Made by a program: the position numbers and the translations under genes
Notes under the pieces: generated by a model
Seen by the model: only the letters and a program-made list of their open reading frames with translations
Databases searched by the model: none
Told to the model about the DNA's origin: nothing
Part shown: positions 7,496 to 12,496 of the stretch, piece by piece
How positions within the stretch are numbered: position 1 is the first letter of the stretch
Layout: each line of letters opens with the position of its first letter
NCBI GenBank assembly: GCA_002782345.1
Contig: PFHO01000069.1
Location: 1-12,496 of the forward strand
Origin: Candidatus Moranbacteria bacterium CG_4_8_14_3_um_filter_34_16
GTDB lineage: Bacteria > Patescibacteriota > Minisyncoccia > Moranbacterales > UBA2206
DNA: 12,496 bases
Reading direction: 5' to 3'

Positions 7496-8665
7496 ATGAA
7501 AATCTGTATTGATGTGCGTTGTTTATCCGAGGGCAGGAGGACCGGAGTAGAGGAATATATTGAGGGGCTTTTAAAGTCTCTTTTTGAAATAGATTCAAAA
7601 AATGAATATATTCTTTTTTTGAATTCTTGGAAAGAACCGGATGATGATTTTTCTTGGATAAAAAAATATTCCAATGTCAAGATAAAAAAACTTAAAATTC
7701 CAAATAAAATCTTGAATTTTTCTTTCTGGTATTTTAATTGGCCCAAGATTGATGTTATTTGTGGTGGAGCGGATATAGTTTTTTTGCCTAATATAATTTT
7801 TGCCGGAATAAGCTCGCGTGCTAAATTGATTTTGACTGTGCATGATCTTTCTTATGAAAGATACCCCCAATATTTTTCGTGGAAAAGACGTCTTTGGCAT
7901 AGTTTTGTTAACGCTAAAAAAATTTGTCAAAAAGCTCAAAAGATAATTGCGATTTCTGATTCCACTCAAAAAGATATTATTGAATTATACCAAATTCCTG
8001 AGCGAAAAATTGAAAAGATTTATAGCGCAACGGGAGAAAAATTTAGGATGATTGATAGAAATGATCCAAAGCTTGTTAAAACAAAAGAAAAATATTATTT
8101 GCCTTACAAATTTATTTTGTTTTTAGGAACAATTGAACCAAGAAAAAATGTTATTGGTTTAATTGAGGCGTTTGAAGAATTTCAAGAAAAAGCCGAAATT
8201 GAAAAAAACAATCAATTGAAAAAATATAGTTTGGTTATTGCTGGATCAAGAGGTTGGCTAAATGAAAAAATTTTTTTCAAAATTAAAAATTCAAAGTTTT
8301 CCTCCAAAATAAAGTTGATTAATTTTGTGGATGAAGAAGACAAGGAATATATTTACAATTTGGCGTCTATTTTTGTTTTTCCTTCTTTTTTTGAAGGCTT
8401 TGGTTTTCCTCCTCTGGAAGCTATGAAATGCGGAGTCCCAGTGATTGTTTCTAGCAATTCTTCTTTGCCGGAAGTTGTCGGTGAAGGAGCTGTTCTGGTT
8501 GATTCAGAAAGAATAAGTGATATCGCGGTAGCAATGAAAGAGATATTGACAGACAAAAAATTCAGAGAATGCTTAATAAAAAAAGGTTTAATAAGAGCGA
8601 ATTATTTCAATTGGGAAAAAACAGCCAGACAAACTCTTGCTTTTTTCTATAAAAGAATTTTTTAG
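7496..8665 (+). CDS. GT4-family glycosyltransferase
   Basis: This 389-aa GT-B glycosyltransferase is likely to extend the same glycan at the cytoplasmic membrane face. It starts with MKICIDVRCLSEGRRTGVEEY, the first-strand and glycine-loop pattern of mannosyltransferase-B-like GT4 enzymes. It continues with TVHDLSYERYPQYFS and a linker segment IAISDSTQKDI. The donor domain begins at FLGTIEPRKNVIGLIEAF and contains the EX7E pair E300 and E308 (EGFGFPPLE), followed by AMKCGVPVIVSSNSSLPEVVG. All expected motifs are intact. It is clearly related to the gene at 8705, so the two look like tandem paralogues. It lies 13 nt after the Wzz-like gene and is probably in the same transcript. The spacer shows no Shine-Dalgarno sequence. 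Confidence 0.93.
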   Translation: MKICIDVRCLSEGRRTGVEEYIEGLLKSLFEIDSKNEYILFLNSWKEPDDDFSWIKKYSNVKIKKLKIPNKILNFSFWYFNWPKIDVICGGADIVFLPNIIFAGISSRAKLILTVHDLSYERYPQYFSWKRRLWHSFVNAKKICQKAQKIIAISDSTQKDIIELYQIPERKIEKIYSATGEKFRMIDRNDPKLVKTKEKYYLPYKFILFLGTIEPRKNVIGLIEAFEEFQEKAEIEKNNQLKKYSLVIAGSRGWLNEKIFFKIKNSKFSSKIKLINFVDEEDKEYIYNLASIFVFPSFFEGFGFPPLEAMKCGVPVIVSSNSSLPEVVGEGAVLVDSERISDIAVAMKEILTDKKFRECLIKKGLIRANYFNWEKTARQTLAFFYKRIF

Positions 8666-8688
8666 TTATTTTTTTTATTGATTTAGCG

Positions 8689-8697
8689 TGATATAAT
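8689..8697 (+). promoter_or_regulatory. Extended -10 promoter giving a near-leaderless transcript
   Basis: TGATATAAT is a perfect extended -10 (TG at 8689-8690, TATAAT at 8692-8697). The expected start, about 7 nt further on, is 8704-8705, which coincides with the ATG at 8705. The region 17 nt upstream is only a T-run (8669-8674), so the -35 is poor, as often seen with extended -10 promoters. There is no Shine-Dalgarno sequence in the 39-nt gap. It would let the last glycosyltransferase and the DUF4012 gene be expressed apart from the upstream genes. Confidence 0.5.
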
Positions 8698-8704
8698 AAC
8701 AAAT

Positions 8705-9826
8705 ATGAAAATTGGAATTGACGCGCGTTTTTTTGGTCACATAGGAAAAGGGTTAGGGCGTTATGTGCAAAAATTGATAGAAGGTTTGGAAAAAATTGAT
8801 CAAAAAAATCAATACTTTATTTTTTTGCGAAAAGAAAATTTTGATGATTATCAACCTCAAAGCGATAATTTCAAAAAAATTTTGGCGGATTATAAGTGGT
8901 ATTCTTTTCAAGAACAATTTTTTTTCACGTTTTTTTTGAAAAAATATCAGTTAGATCTGATGCATTTTGCTCATTTTAATGTTCCATTTTTATATTCGGG
9001 AAAATTTATTGTGACTATTCATGATTTGATTTTGATTCATTTTCCCACTATAAAAAATTCAACTTTGCATCCTATTTTTTATAAATTTAAATTTTGGGCT
9101 TATAAAAAAGTTATAAAAAGCGCTATTTTTAAAAGTCAGAAAGTAATTACTGTTTCTAATTTTACGCGACAAGATATTTTGAAAAATTATCCCAATATTC
9201 CTTTTTCTAAAATCTTAGTTACTTACGAGGCTTGTGACGATTTTTGTAGAATTAGTTTTGAAAAGGACGAGGATATTTTTTCAAAATATGGTATAATGAA
9301 ACCGTATCTCCTTTATGTGGGAAACGTTTATCCCCATAAAAATTTAGAAAGATTAGTGCTGGCTTTTGAGAAAATTGGTCAAGATAAAAAAAATTTCCAA
9401 TTGGTTTTGGTTGGGAAAATAGATTATTTTTATTTAAGACTGAAAAAAATTATTGAGAATAAAAAAATTTCCAATATAATTCTATCCGGTTATATTCCGG
9501 ATAAAGAATTGGATAGAATTTTTTTGAATGCTTCGGTTTATGTTTCCGCTTCTCTTTATGAAGGATTTGGATTGCCTCTCTTGGAAGCTATAAGCAAAGG
9601 AACTCCGGTGGTTGTTTCTCAAAATGGTTGCGCTGAAGAAATTTTAGGCAATAGCGCGAGATATTTTGATGGGGAAAATATTGACGATATGGCGGAAAAA
9701 ATAAAAGAAGTTATTTCAAACGATGGTTTGAGAGAAAAAATGATCAAAAGAGGCTATTTGCAAATGGCAAAATACAGTTGGAAAAAAATGGCTCAAAAAA
9801 CCAAGAAGATCTATGAAAGTACATGA
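8705..9826 (+). CDS. GT4-family glycosyltransferase
   Basis: This is the third GT4 enzyme of the locus, 373 aa, predicted to transfer a sugar to the growing lipid-linked glycan in the cytoplasm. MKIGIDARFFGHIGKGLGRYV at the start carries the G.GRY loop. TIHDLILIHFP and ITVSNFTRQDIL are typical of the N-terminal half. YVGNVYPHKNLERLVLAFEKI opens the donor-binding domain, and the EX7E glutamates are E286 and E294 (EGFGLPLLE), followed by AISKGTPVVVSQNGCAEEILG. The first 45 residues align well with the gene at 7496 (shared I-D-x-R, I-D-x-K-N-x-Y and F-L positions), so they are probable paralogues with different acceptors. An extended -10 box sits right before the ATG. The gene ends in TGA at 9824-9826, which argues for the standard genetic code. 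Confidence 0.93.
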   Translation: MKIGIDARFFGHIGKGLGRYVQKLIEGLEKIDQKNQYFIFLRKENFDDYQPQSDNFKKILADYKWYSFQEQFFFTFFLKKYQLDLMHFAHFNVPFLYSGKFIVTIHDLILIHFPTIKNSTLHPIFYKFKFWAYKKVIKSAIFKSQKVITVSNFTRQDILKNYPNIPFSKILVTYEACDDFCRISFEKDEDIFSKYGIMKPYLLYVGNVYPHKNLERLVLAFEKIGQDKKNFQLVLVGKIDYFYLRLKKIIENKKISNIILSGYIPDKELDRIFLNASVYVSASLYEGFGLPLLEAISKGTPVVVSQNGCAEEILGNSARYFDGENIDDMAEKIKEVISNDGLREKMIKRGYLQMAKYSWKKMAQKTKKIYEST

Positions 9827-9832
9827 AAGGAG
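9827..9832 (+). promoter_or_regulatory. Shine-Dalgarno-like AAGGAG with no start at normal spacing
   Basis: AAGGAG follows directly after the TGA of the preceding gene. The next credible start, ATG at 9862, is 29 nt further on, and an in-frame TGA at 9856-9858 rules out an earlier start of that gene. Unless the intervening RNA folds, this site is too distant to serve it. It may be chance. Confidence 0.25.
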
Positions 9833-9861
9833 ATTTATTTTTCATTGAAATATATTGAAAT

Positions 9862-11001
9862 ATGTTTATATCAAAAAAAAATAAGATTATTCCTCAAATG
9901 TTTGATATTCGTCCGGTGGATAAAAACGGTTTTTTGGATGTTTCAAAAATAGGAAAAAATAAAAAAATTATTGAGATAAAAAAGCGAGAACAAAAATGCG
10001 AGGTTGAAAATTATGTCGAAAAAAAAATAAAATCGGGAAAAGAAAAAAATTCAGGAGAAAATTATAGCCAAGAATATGAAAGATTGTTGATAAAGCAGGA
10101 AATCTTGGAAGCGGAGAGGGAAAGATTTTTGTGTTTTTTTGAAAAAAACAAAATTTGCGAAGAAATTTCGGAAGAAATTGATTCCAAGATTGATCCAAAG
10201 GCTAAGTTGTTGAGTTTCTTTCTTTCTAGAAAAAGAAAAAAAGAAGAAAAAAATGAAAGGCAGGGAAAACAAAAGATGCTGAATAAACGGTCGCGGACAG
10301 TTTTTTTTGGAAATACTTTTTTGAGAATAACCAAATTTTCAGCAGTGGCAATTTTTTGTTTTTTTATTTTCTTTTTGGCGGAGCGGGGATTAAAAATAAA
10401 AAATGAAGGAATGTCAAATGGGCGAGAAGCCATAGTCAATTTTGCGCAGGCACAAGAGAATGTGAAAAATCAAGATTTTGAAAAATCTAAAATATGTTTG
10501 GAAGACGCTTACCAAAAATTGAATGATATATCAAAAGAGATTGACGGGGTGGGAAGTTTTTTGGCGGATGCTACCAAATATATTCCTTATCTTTCCAAAA
10601 TTTCTTCTGGGAATCATTTAATTGAGGGCGGGAAAGATATCTCACAAGCCGGGATTTTGTTGTCGGAATTAGCAAATGATTTTGAAAATATAAAAAAGGG
10701 GGAAAATGTGGGAGAAGATGTTTCTTATTTGGAGATTTTTCAAAAAAGTGAAAATAAAATAAAAGAAGCCACTTCTTTTTTGAAGAGCGCACAAAATCAT
10801 TTGGAAGAAGTTAATATTGACGATATTCCTGAAAATTTGAAAGATAAATTTTCTTTTTTGAAAAGAGTTTTGCCCGAAGCAAATTTAATTTTGAGTGATT
10901 TTTTGAAAGAAGAAAAAATTTTTACTGATGTTTTAGGAGGGAATGGGGCGAGAAAATATCTTTTTCTTTTTCAGAAAGCGGGGATTAAAAATAAAAAATG
11001 A
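9862..11001 (+). CDS. DUF4012-type membrane protein, N-terminal fragment cut short by a tandem duplication
   Basis: This 379-aa frame is the first part of a large surface protein. Residues 1-150 are cytoplasmic and highly charged, with a probable coiled coil around 70-105 and a basic cluster (SRKRKKEEK) before the membrane. One hydrophobic segment lies at about 154-173, ending FFLAE. Residues 174-368 are helical and outward-facing, and read into the start of a DUF4012 domain (LGGNGARKYLFLFQ). The frame then runs into a second copy of its own DNA in another frame and stops after KAGIKNKK. If one 595-bp copy is removed, the codon after FLFQ becomes the N of NNQEMRSTGGFIGS and the frame continues to the window edge. 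The ATG is fixed by an in-frame TGA just upstream. The function of DUF4012 is not known; its context here suggests a role in surface glycan display. Confidence 0.85.
   Translation: MFISKKNKIIPQMFDIRPVDKNGFLDVSKIGKNKKIIEIKKREQKCEVENYVEKKIKSGKEKNSGENYSQEYERLLIKQEILEAERERFLCFFEKNKICEEISEEIDSKIDPKAKLLSFFLSRKRKKEEKNERQGKQKMLNKRSRTVFFGNTFLRITKFSAVAIFCFFIFFLAERGLKIKNEGMSNGREAIVNFAQAQENVKNQDFEKSKICLEDAYQKLNDISKEIDGVGSFLADATKYIPYLSKISSGNHLIEGGKDISQAGILLSELANDFENIKKGENVGEDVSYLEIFQKSENKIKEATSFLKSAQNHLEEVNIDDIPENLKDKFSFLKRVLPEANLILSDFLKEEKIFTDVLGGNGARKYLFLFQKAGIKNKK
10382..10976 (+). repeat. 595-bp exact tandem duplication, copy 1
   Basis: The unit starts at agcggggatt, inside the codon for E174 just after the membrane segment, and ends at tttttcagaa. 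It is identical by eye to 10977-11571. The bases flanking the pair differ from each other at once (g at 10381 versus a at 10976; a at 10977 versus t at 11572), so no microhomology is left at the breakpoints. Confidence 0.97.
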
Positions 11002-11571
11002 AGGAATGTCAAATGGGCGAGAAGCCATAGTCAATTTTGCGCAGGCACAAGAGAATGTGAAAAATCAAGATTTTGAAAAATCTAAAATATGTTTGGAAGA
11101 CGCTTACCAAAAATTGAATGATATATCAAAAGAGATTGACGGGGTGGGAAGTTTTTTGGCGGATGCTACCAAATATATTCCTTATCTTTCCAAAATTTCT
11201 TCTGGGAATCATTTAATTGAGGGCGGGAAAGATATCTCACAAGCCGGGATTTTGTTGTCGGAATTAGCAAATGATTTTGAAAATATAAAAAAGGGGGAAA
11301 ATGTGGGAGAAGATGTTTCTTATTTGGAGATTTTTCAAAAAAGTGAAAATAAAATAAAAGAAGCCACTTCTTTTTTGAAGAGCGCACAAAATCATTTGGA
11401 AGAAGTTAATATTGACGATATTCCTGAAAATTTGAAAGATAAATTTTCTTTTTTGAAAAGAGTTTTGCCCGAAGCAAATTTAATTTTGAGTGATTTTTTG
11501 AAAGAAGAAAAAATTTTTACTGATGTTTTAGGAGGGAATGGGGCGAGAAAATATCTTTTTCTTTTTCAGAA
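10977..11571 (+). repeat. 595-bp exact tandem duplication, copy 2
   Basis: This copy directly abuts copy 1. The length of 595 leaves a remainder of 1 on division by 3, so it shifts the reading frame by one. The original frame, carried by this copy one register off, continues without a stop into the unique downstream sequence at 11572. The lack of differences implies a recent event, continuing recombination between the copies, or an assembly error. Confidence 0.97.
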
Positions 11572-12496
11572 TAATCAAGAAATGCGTTCGACGGGAGGGT
11601 TTATCGGATCTTACGCTATTTTGGATATCTCTAACGGAAGAGTGCGAAAATTTTTTATTGACGGGATATTCAATCCTGACGGTCAACTAAAAGAAAATAT
11701 TGTTCCGCCTGTTCCAATCCAAAAAATTAGCGCCGGCTGGAGTTTGCATGACAGCAATTGGTTTCCTGATTTTCCTGTTTCGGCTGAGAAAGCGATAAGA
11801 TTTTATGAAAAAACTGGCGGACCAACGGCGGATGGAGTGATCACTATGACTCCGACGGTTTTGAAAAAACTTTTAAAAGTAACCGGACCGATAGATCTCT
11901 CGGAATACGGAATTACGATAACTGGGGAAAATTTTTTGGAAAAAATTCAATATGAAACAGAAATAGGATATGACAAAGAATTGAATCAACCTAAAAAAAT
12001 TTTGGCTGATTTAGCGCCAAAAATTTTGGATAAGATATTCAATCAAGGCAATCTTTCCAATGTAGCGGAAACTATGAATATAATTTTGGAAAGTTTAAAT
12101 GAAAAACATATTTTAATTTATTCAAAAAATTGGGAAATTGAAAAAAATCTTTCTGACAATGGTTGGACGGGAGAAATTTTGGAAACAAAAAAAGATTATC
12201 TGAGTGTTATAAACACTAACATAAACGGTTTTAAAACTGATGGAGTGATAGAAGAAAAAATTTCTCATAGCGCGGAGATTCAAGAAGATGGTTCTGTTGT
12301 TGATACGGTAACTATTGTTAGAGAACATAAAGGAGGGAATACTCCTTACGATTGGTGGAACAAAGTCAATGTTGATTATATGCGAGTATATGTTCCAAAA
12401 GGCGCCAAATTACTTTCGGCGGAAGGTCAAACTCGAGAAATCAACACTCCTCCATTGGATTATGACGCTTTGAAATTTAAACATGATCCGCAAGTT
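11006..12496 (+). CDS. DUF4012-type membrane protein, C-terminal fragment (3' end outside window)
   Basis: This frame is open for 497 codons and runs off the window. It repeats the segment from MSNGREAIVNF to FLFQ and then enters the DUF4012 domain proper. QNNQEMRSTGGFIGSYAIL is the family's most recognisable signature, followed by GWSLHDSNWFPDFPVSAEKA and TADGVITMTPTVLKKLLKVTGP. The later part (about nt 12240-12496) looks like extracellular beta-rich sequence. The frame is also open upstream through 10976, so the ATG at 11006 is only the first sensible start; it is 4 nt after the TGA of the previous fragment. If made by reinitiation, it would lack the membrane anchor and stay in the cytoplasm, probably inactive. 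Joined across the duplication, the parental protein had at least 680 residues within this window. Confidence 0.85.
   Translation, partial: MSNGREAIVNFAQAQENVKNQDFEKSKICLEDAYQKLNDISKEIDGVGSFLADATKYIPYLSKISSGNHLIEGGKDISQAGILLSELANDFENIKKGENVGEDVSYLEIFQKSENKIKEATSFLKSAQNHLEEVNIDDIPENLKDKFSFLKRVLPEANLILSDFLKEEKIFTDVLGGNGARKYLFLFQNNQEMRSTGGFIGSYAILDISNGRVRKFFIDGIFNPDGQLKENIVPPVPIQKISAGWSLHDSNWFPDFPVSAEKAIRFYEKTGGPTADGVITMTPTVLKKLLKVTGPIDLSEYGITITGENFLEKIQYETEIGYDKELNQPKKILADLAPKILDKIFNQGNLSNVAETMNIILESLNEKHILIYSKNWEIEKNLSDNGWTGEILETKKDYLSVINTNINGFKTDGVIEEKISHSAEIQEDGSVVDTVTIVREHKGGNTPYDWWNKVNVDYMRVYVPKGAKLLSAEGQTREINTPPLDYDALKFKHDPQV

Noticed and set aside
9841..9861. Short direct repeat (attgaaata twice) before the DUF4012 gene as a regulatory site
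   Set aside because: It is a two-copy AT-rich repeat of nine bases, easily expected by chance in this sequence.
10571..11387. Two identical 73-codon minus-strand frames (10571-10792 and 11166-11387)
   Set aside because: They are identical only because they lie opposite the two copies of the 595-bp duplication, and they have no independent support as genes.

Overview
The window is strongly AT-rich (roughly one-third G+C by eye) and densely packed. Every confident gene lies on the + strand and TGA is used as a stop, so the code looks standard. A DUF4012-type surface protein at the right end, short intergenic gaps and Shine-Dalgarno-poor starts fit a Patescibacteria/CPR genome (Parcubacteria-like). 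This assignment is inference, because no taxonomic marker can be searched here.

Left part (1-3476): the 3' end of pheT (phenylalanyl-tRNA synthetase beta chain) is followed after 2 nt by a complete valS (valyl-tRNA synthetase). Middle (3477-4191): a 715-nt stretch without protein genes holds a good sigma70-type promoter, a well-formed RNase P RNA gene (rnpB, 3622-3980), and then an isolated ~120-bp inverted-repeat element of unknown role.

Right part (4192-12496): a cell-surface polysaccharide or glycosylation locus. It begins with a membrane sugar-phosphate transferase that would load the first sugar onto the lipid carrier. Then come a GT4 glycosyltransferase, a small two-pass Wzz-like protein, two further paralogous GT4 glycosyltransferases, and a large single-pass DUF4012 protein. 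The transferase would start the glycan, the three GT4 enzymes would extend it, and the Wzz-like and DUF4012 proteins would act at or outside the membrane. No flippase, polymerase or ligase is visible; they may lie outside the window.

The most striking observation is an exact tandem duplication of 595 bp inside the DUF4012 gene (10382-10976 and 10977-11571, no difference seen by eye). Because 595 is not a multiple of three, the duplication breaks the gene into two frames. Removing one copy restores a single open frame of 680 codons up to the window edge. This could be a recent mutation, a reversible on/off switch, a population variant or an assembly error. Other points of interest are an RNase P RNA whose L15 loop seems to lack the GGU motif, a near-leaderless internal promoter, and the unexplained inverted repeat at 4037-4157.
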